DNA of 64,000 bases from Portulaca oleracea (GCA_029582165.1 CM055881.1:40582655-40646654); one strand, 5' to 3'. Positions 23,830 through 35,437 are shown, counted from the stretch's first letter. The notes: generated from the sequence alone by a model not told the origin. Numbers and translations: made by a program.

Positions 23830-24719
23830 GAGTCCAAGCAGTTGCCACCATTTTTGGGAAAAGGGGGGAATAATAATGAATAATGGAGGGTGTCTTTTTT
23901 GTTTTATTTTTTGCCTTTTACACTTTTGGTAATAATTATGGAGTAATTTATTACTGTATGTATTAATTTTTTGTTCTTTCCGGCAAGTTTTCTGCTTGCT
24001 AGTCTTGTCCTTACTTTAGATTCTTTCCTCTTGTAGGTTGTTTTTTTGGTTTTTTGAGTAAAGATAATAAATTATAATTTGGACATAAATAATTGGCTAT
24101 AGTTTTAGATAAGGGATGCACTTTGGTGCATAAAAAAAAAAATTGAGTAATAGTTAAATTTTGATAATTTTTGATAATTTTTGGTAATTTTTGGTAACTT
24201 TTGACAAATTTATATTAACATATCAAAAGTTAAAAAAAATTGTCTTTTAACTTTAGTAAATTTTGGTAAATTTAAGCAAAAAACTGGTACATTTTGATAA
24301 ATTGAACTTACCCTGCAATTTGACAAACCCTTATAATGCTTGTCAATCATGATAACTGATATAAGTAAAATAAATTTTGCTCATACATGTTTCAAGTTCT
24401 ATCTTGATCATTTAGTTTTTTTCATTTCACATAAAACTATAAAAAAAAAATTAGTCTATTTTTAAAAATTTAAAATTTTTTTTAAAAAAATATGCTTGTT
24501 TACTAGAATAAAACTTAGAGTTAAAATATTTTTTAAAAAAAAATTTGATAAAAAAATTAATTAAGAAAATATATTTTATAATGTTGTACTAAATTAAAAA
24601 AAATGAATGGTAAAGATAAAATTTGATACATATATTTTATGAAATTTGTTTTTGTTGTGGTGGTTGTCATGTTTAACAATTATTACAAGTTAAGTACGTC
24701 CAATTACACTTTATCATTA
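23830..24719. other. AT-rich intergenic DNA upstream of PARC6
   Basis: The PARC6 promoter and leader lie just above 23680; the leader may extend to about 23830. The rest is very AT-rich with a short tandem run near 24160-24215 built on TTTTGATAATT/TTTTGGTAATT. No gene was found. Confidence 0.6.
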
Positions 24720-24976
24720 CTCCCTCCATTTCTTAATATTTACCGCCTTGAAAATTATACAGTCAACTCATAAAAAGTTCGACTGCAAATTTCCCAATAT
24801 ATATAATGATTTGTTAAGTGAAATTAATATTGTTAGATTCATAGCGAAAAAAACTTTCAAAAGAGTATAATTTTATGTTTATTTTTTGAAAATATATTGT
24901 TAGAAAATGATTATCAAAGTCTTGTATTGAAGACAGTGAAAAATCAAGAAAAATAAATATCAAGGAATGGATGAAG
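24720..24976. mobile_element. Stowaway MITE 1
   Basis: It begins CTCCCTCCATTTCTTAATAT and its right end reverse-complements to CTTCATCCATTCCTTGATAT. TA flanks both ends (24718-24719, 24977-24978). These are standard Stowaway features. Its right-hand TA is the left-hand TA of the next element. Confidence 0.85.
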
Positions 24977-24978
24977 TA

Positions 24979-25473
24979 CTCCATTCCTTAATAATTGTCA
25001 CTTTGGAGTTTTGAGACGATTTTAAGAAAATAGTATTGAGAATGATAATTGTATTAAAAATGATAAAAGTAAGTGTTAAATTTCTATTTTAGTTATATAA
25101 TTGTATTGGGAATTACTACATCCGTTTTGTTTTATCTGTTGCCTAGGGAATTGTGGCAAAAACTTTGACCGTCACTATCTTAATTTATATAATGATTCAT
25201 CATACAAAATTGATATCATTAGATTCATAACAAAAAATACTATTAAAAAAGTATAATATTATATTTTTCTATAAAAGTTTTATATTAGAAATTATTGATT
25301 AAAATTTGGCACTGAAAACCGTAAATAACAGATAAAAAAGAACAAAGGGAGTATAAGAGTAAGAGGTATATTTGAAAAAATTGTCATTAATGTCGCATTG
25401 AAATTGTAAAGTGACAAATATTGTGGAAAACAGAAGATTGATCAAAGTGACAAATATTGAGGAATGAAGGGAG
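24979..25473. mobile_element. Stowaway MITE 2, carrying a nested Stowaway
   Basis: The left end is CTCCATTCCTTAATAATTGT and the right end reverse-complements to CTCCCTTCATTCCTCAATAT; both continue into TTGTCACTTTG. TA flanks both sides. Most of its interior is a second Stowaway (25116-25351), inserted later. Confidence 0.85.
25116..25351. mobile_element. Stowaway MITE 3, nested in MITE 2
   Basis: The left end is CTACATCCGTTTTGTTTTAT and the right end reverse-complements to CTCCCTTTGTTCTTTTTTAT; both continue into CTGTT. TA borders both sides (25114-25115 and 25352-25353). Its position inside MITE 2 gives the insertion order. Confidence 0.8.
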
Positions 25474-25789
25474 TACTATTTAACATTTAAATTATTAAAA
25501 TGATGATGTGGCGATGATAAGGATGAAAAGTAGCCCTAATTGTGGATGGTCTAGGTGCTCTGAGACCTACAATGTCACTGTCTGCAAACACCACAGCACA
25601 TAAAGTGGACATATAACATTCCCTACTTTTGCTCATACAAATAAAATGAATGCTTGCTTGTTGCATGCTGTTTGTGGATTCTTTTCTTGTAGATTTGGCC
25701 ATTCAGGTAAAATGTAACCAAACCAACTATTCCCTCCATTTTCAACAATTCACCTCAAAAATACAGTAAATTTGTTTTCCTGACAGTTA

Positions 25790-26962
25790 TTACAGTTTGT
25801 GCACTCATACCCGCTTTCAGCAGCCTCCACTCTCAGACACAATGAGCTCCGGATTGCGTCAAATATAATAGAGTTCAATTCTAACATTATTGTTCAAATG
25901 CATCTAACATGTCGTATAAAATCTAAGTTCTATAGATGAATTTTGAAACAGTCCTGAATGAATCATGAACTGGTCATAATAGGATATGATGTGTAACAGC
26001 AGACGGCGAAAATACAGGTGAAAGCTAGCGTGCTAGGATTAAGTTACAATGTCAACAAGAATCTATGATCAGGCGAAAGCCACCAGTAAAAAATTGTGCT
26101 CGAGAGCTTGGCAGGGCAGTCTGTGGTGCCAAGTAATTTGTCATCAACCCCATTATGGCAAACCGCAAACCTGAAACACAAATAACGGACCAATTCAGAC
26201 AGACCGGCAAAAAACAGTAGATAGAACAAGAAACATGTTGCAATATGCTAGGAATCATTCAGAAAAGAGAACCAAAATTTAGAGAGAATGGTTCCAATAG
26301 GCCCATGATTCAAGCTACCCAAGAAATCTAATTTCGACAATGAAAACATGTATCAAAAAGGCTAAATAAGTTCGTGTCATCGACAAATATACATGAAATA
26401 TCAGAAAGACAATATTTAAGACTAAGGGAGAGCTTACATGATGGCCATGGATATTAGCTTAAGATCATTTTCCATACTCCTCATGCTGAGAAGTGACTTA
26501 GCACCAAAGATCATAGCATGCCAAGATTCAAGATTGTCCTGCAAAACATTGTACGAAACTACGAAATTAACTCAAGAAACATCATAGAGTTCTCATCTAT
26601 ACCGTTGCAAATAGAGTACCCAAAAACCAAAATAAACGTCATAAATAAATCTCATGATAAGAGCCTGTAGTCCATGTATACAAGTATACAACTCTTACTC
26701 ATCAATACAAACTCTTTAAACATGCAAATGTTTCTGGGAAAACGTCAATAACAGAGTAATCATCACGCGACAATGCCTTGAACTTCTAGTCACTCGAACG
26801 TAGAAGATGAGGTCCCTTATGCACTTCGCACATTCTTTTTAGAAAGAGTAAAGTTTATTGCAACAGTAAGTCCAGAAATGGATCATGGCAGCCATCCGTC
26901 AAAGCAAAGTACTAAAGAGAACATGAAATAGAACCATCGACTTACCAATAAAATCAATCCCA
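25790..26962 (-). other. Putative spliced 3'UTR of the MEF8-like gene
   Basis: Right after the DYW stop the transcript meets a good donor (ATTG|GTAAGTCG, 26946/26945). Further matching sites define an exon 26538-26438 (TGCAG| acceptor, |GTAAGC donor) and a last exon starting at 26170 (TTTCAG|). These would be 3'UTR exons with two introns. The second exon has an open frame (WHAMIFGAKSLLSMRSMEND) that I do not recognise. A separate small gene on the same strand is the alternative. Confidence 0.5.
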
Positions 26963-28930
26963 TCACCAATAGTCGTTGCAGGAACACTTTCCATCTCTGA
27001 AATGGTGGAATCTCTTAGCATCCCTCATGACAACCTCCCTTCCAACAAGCTTTGAGATAATCTTAAATACATTGTGGCAATCAACACAGACGCGAAGGTT
27101 CTTGATTATACGGATTGGCATGCGGGCTGGAGTTGTGATGAGTGAATACATGCAAGCAAGTCTCTCACTGTGAGCCATAATAGCTTCTTCTTTGCCCTCT
27201 GGATCGATGTCATGAAGAACAAATCTGGTCTCTGGTATATAACCAGCCTCTTTTAACGACTCTTTCATTCCCCTCAAAACTGCATAGATCCTGTCGGTTT
27301 CTGGATGAGATCTATCACCAGCTCTGTATTCATGTTTTGTGTGCTCCAAAGGATTAGCCTTCTTCACTTTCTTCTTCGGAAGATCTGCATCTTTCAATGG
27401 CAAAAGTCCAGCCTTTGATTCCTCACTCAAGCGGGAAGGGTCTAGACGGTCCAAAATCTCTGCACAGCGATCCCCAAGTTCTAAGTTCCCTTGGACCCTG
27501 GAAATGTTCATTAAGCTCTCCCAGACATCTGCGTTGGGTTTGATTGGCATTTTCTCAATGAACTCCAATGCTCCTTCAAGATAACCTGCACTACCAAACA
27601 TGCGCACTATACTAGCATAGTGAGCCATAGATGGACTGATGCCGTAAACCTTGCTCATTGACTCAAAATGTAGCATGCCTTCAGTGACATCACCAATGAC
27701 ACCACAAGCATCAAACACCCCTAAGAACATTTCACCATCTGGTTTGAGGCCTGCTTCCTTAAATTGGGTGAACAAATCAATGGCATTCTCTCCAAGGCCA
27801 TTCCGTGCAAACCAAGTAATCATCGTGTCCCACGTTGTTAGATTACGCTCAGGCATTTGATTAAATATAGTTAATGCATCCTCCATAGAACCACATTTCC
27901 CATACATCTCAAGTATCTTGTTAAAAGTGCTGACTTTGACGGGAGACATAAATCTAACAAGATGCTCGTGAACAGCTTTGGCTTCATTTAAGGCTTTCGC
28001 CTGCCCACATGCTTCCATTAAGACAAAGAAACGACGCAAATCTATGCAGACTCCCATATCGCCTAGCTTTCTCATGCATTTGACAGCCTTCTCGAGATCC
28101 CAATCCTTGCAAAAAACATCTAATTCCTCCAGTGTACCTTTGATGTCATCGTCTTCACCTGAATACCCACCAGGCATAACACTCAAAGGCGATTGAGTAT
28201 GAACCGGAGGGTTGTTAGATCCATTAAGGTTCTGCTGGGGAGGTCTGGACTGACTATTATAAAATCCGTTAGGATTACCAATATGAGCACCAACATTTCC
28301 TGGCTGATACCCATTTGGCCTTGACTGGATACCCATGTGCACATGCGGATATCCACCAGGTTGAAACGCTACATTGTTTACTGCATTCTGATCACCGGGA
28401 CTTTGCTGAGAAGCATTGTTATTCCTACCCCAGTGTTCATTGATGGACTGCTGGTATGGCAAACCATTTCCATCATTGTGGTGAACAGGGTATTGCATAC
28501 CTGTTCCAGTTATCTCTGTTTTATCGTGCCCGAGGTTTTGAGGAGATGCCTGAGGATTCACGTAATAATTACTTGTTGGGTTAGAATGATGCTGGAATTG
28601 TCCAGCATTCTTCCAGTAACCATCACTCCCACTACTGCTAACGGAGTGACTAGCTTGGTGAAGATCGTTACTATTTTGAGAAATGTTGCCCACTCCATCT
28701 GAATGAAAATCAACCAAATTTGTTGGGATTCTATCTAATCCAGTGAAAGAGCTCGAATAATGTCTTGAACATGTACAATTTTCTCCTATAAGTATTTTTG
28801 GTATGAAAGCCGCTTCCCCTCCATTTCGTATATGATAGGCGACAGTATTATCATGCCGTCCAGTATTTCGATTGATGTACTGAATATGCAACCGCCTGAA
28901 CAAGGAGAAAGAACCTTGATATCGTTTCAT
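26963..28930 (-). CDS. MEF8: PPR-DYW RNA-editing factor, MEF8/MEF8S-like
   Basis: A single coding exon gives 655 residues. The N-terminus is Arg-rich, as for an organelle targeting peptide (MKRYQGSFSLFRRLHIQY). Residues of about 60-240 are low-complexity, rich in Asn, Gln, Gly, Ser and His. A short PPR tract of about 5 repeats follows (about 245-500; FNKILEMYGKCGSMEDALTI, LTTWDTMITWFARNGLGENA), then a degenerate E region and a complete DYW domain. Deaminase zinc ligands are present: His587 and Glu589 in HSERLA, and Cys615/Cys618 in CVDCH. The protein ends NDYW. The few PPRs and Q/N-rich N-terminus match Arabidopsis MEF8 and MEF8S, which support C-to-U editing of mitochondrial transcripts. DYW2 is a less similar alternative. 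The gene is divergent with the unknown gene at 30302. Confidence 0.92.
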   Translation of the reverse strand: MKRYQGSFSLFRRLHIQYINRNTGRHDNTVAYHIRNGGEAAFIPKILIGENCTCSRHYSSSFTGLDRIPTNLVDFHSDGVGNISQNSNDLHQASHSVSSSGSDGYWKNAGQFQHHSNPTSNYYVNPQASPQNLGHDKTEITGTGMQYPVHHNDGNGLPYQQSINEHWGRNNNASQQSPGDQNAVNNVAFQPGGYPHVHMGIQSRPNGYQPGNVGAHIGNPNGFYNSQSRPPQQNLNGSNNPPVHTQSPLSVMPGGYSGEDDDIKGTLEELDVFCKDWDLEKAVKCMRKLGDMGVCIDLRRFFVLMEACGQAKALNEAKAVHEHLVRFMSPVKVSTFNKILEMYGKCGSMEDALTIFNQMPERNLTTWDTMITWFARNGLGENAIDLFTQFKEAGLKPDGEMFLGVFDACGVIGDVTEGMLHFESMSKVYGISPSMAHYASIVRMFGSAGYLEGALEFIEKMPIKPNADVWESLMNISRVQGNLELGDRCAEILDRLDPSRLSEESKAGLLPLKDADLPKKKVKKANPLEHTKHEYRAGDRSHPETDRIYAVLRGMKESLKEAGYIPETRFVLHDIDPEGKEEAIMAHSERLACMYSLITTPARMPIRIIKNLRVCVDCHNVFKIISKLVGREVVMRDAKRFHHFRDGKCSCNDYW

Positions 28931-29599
28931 CCAGAGACCCTCTGAGTTTTATCACTGAGGGTTCCTAAGATACAGAAAAAGCAGAATATTCAGTCAAATG
29001 GGACAGCGGCGTATCTAGCCCTCGGAATTAGGGGTGGCCACCTAACAATAAGAGACCCAAAACATCTATTTTACAGACAAAACATCTATTTTACAAACAA
29101 ATACCAAACATAGACACCCAAAACACCCACCAATTCACCAATCACCTTTATTTTCAACTTTAATAAGAGAAAACTACAAATACCAGAAAAAAAATTGTGT
29201 ATTTGACAGAGGTCTGAAATCAAATGCCAAACAAAATAGGTACTAACACCCATAAAAAATTACAGAGGTCTGAAATCTGAAATCAATGGCTAATTGGCTA
29301 TTAATAAGAGAAAACTTTGCGACTACGATGACCAAATGAGCTAGATTAACGCAAGATTTATTCATCCAAAATGTCAGCCCAAAAAAAAAAAAATCATGAG
29401 TTCTTCACATATAGTATAATACCCATCATTTTGACAACCCAAAAATTAAAAATCATACAGTTCAGCGGAGTTCTTTACAATCTTTGCCAAAATCTCAGAA
29501 AAAATCAGTTCTTTACAATCTTTGCCAAAATGCACATAAATCCATTCAAATACAAAAAAATAAAAATCGAGAGAGAGACAGTACCGGTTAACTGGTAGG
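28931..29599 (-). other. MEF8-like 5'UTR and probable leader intron
   Basis: On the minus strand an acceptor (TATCTTAG|GAACC) lies about 40 bases upstream of the ATG. A possible but weak donor (ACCG|GTACTG) sits near 29590. A leader intron of about 0.6 kb is therefore likely but unproven. The DNA is AT-rich with no other gene. Confidence 0.4.
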
Positions 29600-29865
29600 C
29601 GGCAGAAGTTCGCCGGAGTCGACGCAGTTCGCCGGAGATAGCAGTGGTGGCGGCTAAGATGGCGGGTGAGAGAGACTTGACAGGGAGAGTGAGAGTGAGA
29701 GACAAAACCCTAGCGTTAGTGAGGCTGGTAGAAGTTCGCCGGAGTCGACACAGTTCGCCGGAGTCGACGCAGTTCGCCGGAGATAGCAGTGGTGGTGGTG
29801 ACGATGACGGGTGACGGGGTGAGAGACTTGACAGGGAGATTGAGAGTGAGAGGCAAAACCCTAGA
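29600..29865. repeat. Tandem duplication in the MEF8-like leader/promoter
   Basis: Two direct copies of about 120-135 bp start near 29605 and 29730. Each holds AGTTCGCCGGAGTCGACGCA, GGAGATAGCAGTGGTGG, GAGAGACTTGACAGGGAGA and a final CAAAACCCTAG. The second copy has an extra AGTTCGCCGGAGTCGAC unit. This may duplicate the transcription start region of the minus-strand gene. Confidence 0.85.
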
Positions 29866-30004
29866 GCATTGCTCTGACCCGTTTCTATATTCTCAAGCCC
29901 ATACTCAGCCCGCGGGGGCCCGTTAAGAGCCCTGCCTTTTTTATTTAAACGGGTACAGCCCGTATTTTGCGGCCCACTCACAACTGCCCATTTGCACAGG
30001 CCTA
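29862..30004. mobile_element. Possible TAG..CC-family MITE in the shared promoter
   Basis: The left end is TAGAGCATTGCTCTGACCC and the right end reverse-complements to TAGGCCTGTGCAAATGGGC. The interior is GC-rich with GCCCG/CGGGCC words like the proven copies. A clean 8 bp duplication is not seen, so membership is tentative. Confidence 0.45.
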
Positions 30005-30301
30005 TTTAAAACCCTAAATTATCTCCCCAAATTCAGTTGTTAGTCTTAAGTTGGAAAGAGTGTGTTGTTTGCTTTAATGATTCCAGATTATAAGTGTAAA
30101 TTGCTGCTAGACTATTGATTGGGATTGTTTTGGTAGTGATTTGGGTATAAACTACGTTAAACCTTGGTGTATAGTTAATGAATTGGGGGTTAATTTGGAT
30201 GAATTACGGTTGTATGTTTAACTTTGTGGCCCTAAATACTCTCAGAATTGATGTTTTGGTAGTAATTTGAATGATTGTTTAGGGCTTCAGTTGATTCATC
30301 A

Positions 30302-33300
30302 ATGGAGGTAATGGAGAGAAGCGATTTGGGCTTATCAATGGCATCACCGTCTCTCTCCTCATCCAATCTTCAAACTCCATCTTCTTCAAAACCCCCAGAA
30401 ATGTCTCCTTCCATACTCAGACTATGGAGGCCACAGGCTCAGAGGAACCTCCGAAATCAATGGTCGAAGTTGTCTGCACTTAGACATGATTGGTTTTCTT
30501 CTTCTTCAGCTGGTCGATCGCATGCTACTTCTCTCATAAATTCTCATTTGTCTCACAGGTATCGTTCCTAATACCCCTAGTTTTGACAAATTGAGGTTTT
30601 TCTTGGGTTTATTGATGAAAGAATCTATGGAAACCTGAAGACAAAATTCTCCATTGGAACTTGATAATCCCTTTCATTAGGGAATTTATTAGGATACATG
30701 AATTTTCATTTTCAGCTGCCAATGTATTTGAATACCTGGAAATAAGCTGGAAAATGATGAATATTTGATGGAGTAACTTTCATTTGGATGATATTATCTA
30801 AATGCAAAAGGTACTCGGGGACTTACATGGGTGTCAGCATTATTAGAAAAATTGGATTGGAGTTCCTTCAGGAGCAATGTTTGAAGATTTCATGAATAAA
30901 AATTGATTCACGAATGCTGTTGTTTTGTTTATGTTTGGAAATATGCTGTCATTGGATGAAAATTATGAATTGAAATGTATGACGATGAATTGGAGTTTTG
31001 ATCAGTGTTTACTGTACATTACAGTGTTCAATTTCATCCTCAATATAGTTGTTTTTCTGAAATGGTTTAGACTTCAGAATCAGATGATTGTTTTTCATTG
31101 ATTTTGTTTTTCCAATTTGGGATTTTATTTAGATACATGGATGCCATGGATTTGGGAGTTTTGAGTGATATGCGAGATATTCGAAAAAAAGCTTGTTATA
31201 AGTTGGAGAAGCAGCTGGTAAGTTAGCACAGTGGCTCAAATATATTAATGCTTTTTTTTTGTTTTGTTTTGTTTAATTCGTCCATTTGAATTAGCTGGGT
31301 GCTATTGCCTGTTAATTCTGATGCTTTAGCTGGAAGTAGAACTTTCTACCAATGATTTTTGTTAATTACTGAAAAGTATGGTATTCATTACTCATTTCAA
31401 GCCAATAATCTGAATTTCATTAAGACTCTGTCATTGTGCTCTTAAGATATTTGGGTGACACTTTACATAACTGTTATGAGTTATTAGTCGTTATGACTTA
31501 CAATAATGCTGTATGTGGAGAGTTTATTTATCTTGTGAAAAAGATATCGTTAGTGCAGTAAACACAATAGTTCCTCCAGAAACATAGAGAGTGAACTGAA
31601 GGATTATACTTCAGCACTGTTGAATGCCTCTAATTTGGTTGTTGCATCTTGTGCTAGGAACTGCATCGGAGCCAACTTCTATCTTCCTACAAGGCTATGG
31701 TATGTTTCTCCAGATTAGCCTTTTTTTGGGTGTGGGGGAGGTGGGTGATGTGTGCTAGACTATAATATGATGACAATTTGTATGATTTCTTATATAAAAA
31801 ATGGATTTATGCTTGCATCGAGCATAGAAGCTTACAGAAGCACCGTTGGACAGTCTTAGGTCATGCTTTGTGCAATTCATCTAGTTGAAATGCATGTGAA
31901 GTGGTGTCTTCCGATTATCTTAGTATATTTTACCTTGCATGGCATATGTCATAGGTAGCTGTTATGATTGACATGATGAATGCAAGTAGATCTATGAGGT
32001 GTTTCTTGAAAGCAGCCAGTGGCAGCCCCCTCATACAGTTTTCTAGCAGTTCAGAGGATAGCAATGATGCCGGTGATGGTGGAGGCATTCGGGTCTTCAA
32101 ATTTTTGGCTATCCATGCATTTGGTACGTTGGCTTGTTAGCTTACTTCTGTGCAAGCTTTAAGTGAGTTGGATGCTAATGACACCAATCAAATTTTGCCT
32201 CTTAAGTTGTATATAAATCGCTAATCGCCTAACCGGTTTTACGAAAGTTGCATTTTATGTTAAGAAGCTCATCCTGTTGCGTTAGGATTAGATTGGTTTC
32301 ATTTTCCTCGGAGGAACTCCCTAAATAGCAGTAACAACTAACAACCATGTTCTTGGACCGACAAACAAGTCCAACAATTGATGTAAATGTCCTAACAATT
32401 GATGTAAATGTCCTAACATCTATTCCCTAACAATTGATGTAAATGTTGAAACATGTTTGGAGAGAAAAATGGAATGGAATGGGTATGGAATTAGATATCT
32501 AGAGGGTTGGGAATGGAATTTGATTCCAAAATAGAAAGTGTTTGGTGAGAGAAGGGAATGGAATAAGGCAAGGGTTCTAATTCCACCCTTTTGATACCCC
32601 CCATATATGGGAGGGTTCTAATTCCACCCTTTTGAGGGGGATTAGAAACCTGGGGGTTTCCCAATCCCATTCCAGAAATGCTTCACCAAACACCAAGAAA
32701 AGGAATTGGATACCTATCCCACCCTTATTGCATTCCATTTTTCTCTCCAAACATGCCTAGGGTGTTGGTCATCATCTTTCACTAGCTCCTAACCCATCCT
32801 GTTTTTTCGCATTATAAACTACCCACAGGCCACAGGCCAATTTTATTGACTTTTACCCGATTCTACTTTTTCTATTGAAGCTTCCTAAATATACCTCAAT
32901 GCTAGAAAAACTCGTTACATACTTCTACCTAAACCTAGCCAAACCTACTCAAACCTTCCTACACTTTACCCAACTTCTACATACTCACCAAGAGAATGGA
33001 GCCCAAGTTGGATTCCAAGACCACTTTGGGCAAATCATATTAGCATTCTCATATTCAGTGCTGTTCACAGTCTCTTACTGCATTAGTATTCTCATATTCA
33101 TTAACTCGTATATGCTAACAAGTTTAGTGGGTTAATGTATCCAGAGGTGTTGGCTGAAGAGCTTGTGGAGATGTTCAAACATGAATTGATTCTGAAGGTA
33201 ATGCGCAGTTGTTACGACTATAAGTATGGCATTATGATCTGTTCCATTCGTTACTTTTCAATTTATTCTTTATCTTTGCTGACTCTTGTCTGCAGCGTTG

Positions 33301-34020
33301 CCTTGTAGTTGAGCTGCTCTATGTCAGTGGTCAAAAGATTGAACAATTCAGTCAACTTTCTTGGGCAGACGAACTTTATCATGGAGAAGCTGATGACTTG
33401 AACATATGTCACTTGTTTTCTGAAGAAAATGCTGAACCACTTCGCCCCAAAATAGATGGCTTTGAAACGGGAGCATTGTCTGCGGAATCTGATAAACTCC
33501 CAAACCATGAAGTTCTGGAGGTACGGGGTTTAGTAATAATGTTTTGAACAATAAATTTCCGTAGATACTGTGACATTGTGTTCTCAGGAATTCATTGAAC
33601 AAGCCTTTTTTGTTTATCCAACTTTCCTCTACATATCTTGCTCGGCAATAATGTAAGTGTCAATGTGGCAGATCTATCGGACGACATGGCTTGCAGAGGT
33701 GAATGTAGATACGCACAGGTAAATGATAGGACTGTCAAAAAACAATGTGACCCGAAAATCCGTTTCAATCTGCCCTGGTCATTGTCTCATAGATTCTTTT
33801 GCCCGAGTTTTGACATTGGCCTTGGGCATGGACACAATACTTCTCTTGTTTCTGTTGCCGAAACCCGAATTTACGCTTGTTTGTTGTATGATCCGGAGTA
33901 AACCCGGCAAAAGAAAAAATGAGACAGATTCATTCATTTATCTCTAAATTTGGCTTACCATACAGGGTGGAAGAGATATTTGACATCGTGGGAGAAGAAA
34001 TGGGGAGAGCCTTTTCATAA
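30302..34020 (+). CDS. Conserved plant protein of unknown function
   Basis: Eight coding exons: 30302-30558, 31133-31217, 31658-31699, 31955-32123, 33145-33197, 33296-33520, 33672-33718 and 33966-34020. All introns are GT-AG and all phases agree, giving 310 residues. The N-terminus (about 1-45) is Ser/Pro-rich. A conserved-looking core follows: ILRLWRPQAQRNLRNQW, YMDAMDLGVLSDM, MNASRSMRCFLKAASGSPL, ELVEMFKHELILKRCLVVEL and TTWLAEVNVDTHRVEEIF. The last part is acidic with predicted helices. There is no transmembrane segment, signal peptide or catalytic motif I recognise. I recall similar uncharacterised proteins in other plants, annotated only as hypothetical. The start could also be the Met three codons on (30311). 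The gene is head-to-head with the MEF8-like gene. Confidence 0.85.
32372..32448. repeat. 21 bp tandem repeat in intron of the unknown gene
   Basis: AACAATTGATGTAAATGTCCT occurs twice back to back and a third time after a 15-base gap. It sits just upstream of the foldback element at 32452. Confidence 0.85.
32452..32755. mobile_element. Foldback MITE in intron of the unknown gene
   Basis: The ends are CATGTTTGGAGAGAAAAATG and its exact reverse complement, giving a perfect inverted repeat of at least 25 bp; the similarity extends inward (GGAATTRGATAYC). The middle is built from TTCTAATTCCACCCTTTTGA-type direct repeats. The target duplication cannot be resolved because the ends are palindromic with the flanks. 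Confidence 0.85.
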
Positions 34021-35437
34021 TGTGTCATTCTCTCTATCAACATGTGACTGACGATAAATTAGAGTTCCTGGAGACAATCTTGAATCCAATGTGAATCGGG
34101 ATAAGTTGAGATAGACTACACTGATCCAGTTAATGTGTATTTAGACATGAAGTTTGATCCTTTTATTTTTTTTGTTACTCCATTTGAGGTTGGTTTATGT
34201 AACATCTTGGTAAAAGAAAGACTAGGCATATATGTGTGCTCAATTTGCTTTGTAAACAAGAACCCTCGAGTATAGGTGAGCTCAAATTTTGTTTCAGTAC
34301 TCCCTTGCGTTATTTTTTATTTATCACATTACCTAACTCTTTTCATCTGTTTTTTATTTGTAAAGTTTAGAAATTTTACGATTCCAACAAGTATACTGCC
34401 TTAAAGCATTTGTTTTATCTATGGTTGGGGTATGGTCTATGGAATATGGATCAAAGAACATGTTTGCTAAAGCATCACTTTTAAATCAAGAATGACCTAA
34501 CAACCTTTTTTGTTTTTATCATTCAAAGCCAAAGTAGACTTAAAGTTCACATAAAAAGATGCATAACTCAAGATAGACCAAACTGCTTTCTAATTATCAT
34601 ATATACTCCCCTTTCCAATCTAATGAATACGAATGAAATCCGACCCAAAATGCAACAAACCAAACTAAATTGGGCAAATATTGAGCCCATATAGACATTT
34701 TCACAGCAAATTTTTACTCATGTAAACACAAGACACAGAAACAAGGAAAATCCCTTTATGCATGAATTCTTCTAGATAGACTGAGGGTTTTAGGTACAAT
34801 TCAGCTTCACAACAGATCTAAATAATGGCTTTGCAAGGTAGTAAATAATAAATGGCAGCCAAAACAGAAAAGGGGAGTAAAAAAAAAATAATAACAGCAT
34901 GAAATCCCCAGTCTGGAGCTTTAAAATAGACGGACCGACGAACTATCAACAAAGAGATGATCTACTACTACTCCCAACTCCAAAGGGACTGCATACATTG
35001 ATTTGCAGAATAAATTTAGAGATATTTGCTGCTGCTAAAACTTGAGGCTATCTATTTCTCTTCTTTTTTTAAAACACATCTAAAACAGCTCCCCAGATGC
35101 CATGAAAAAACAAGTGGGGGCCTACCTCAGCTATTACCGCTTCACAGGAGATTTACAGGATACCTTAAACTTCCCAAGAAAAACACAACTGAACTGAACT
35201 GAACTGACTGCCCTACTTCTGTCTTGTCTGTCTGTCTGTCTGTCTAATAAGACAACTGCGAGTCTTTATCCTTTTCTTATGCAGAGGAGTTGATCTTACC
35301 ATCCATCCACGCTTTTCGCCTGTTTCATTTCGCGCGCACAGTTTGCATATAACAGGAAATTGAACCACTTCTATGCGGTTGGAGACAATTGAACCAATTC
35401 GCATTTGGTCGGAAAATGGATCGACAAACTGTAAGGG
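34021..35437. other. 3'UTRs of two converging genes and spacer
   Basis: The plus-strand unknown gene and the minus-strand DSPP-like gene converge here. A single Stowaway-like end (CTCCCTTGCGTTATTTTTTA) lies at about 34303 without a visible partner. A (TCTG)n run near 35223-35245 lies in the probable 3'UTR of the minus-strand gene. No other gene is visible. Confidence 0.55.

Noticed and set aside
26438..26538. Extra C-terminal PPR exon or a new small protein
   Set aside because: The DYW domain already ends at the canonical NDYW stop. The 34-codon frame has no recognisable similarity, so I treat it as 3'UTR.
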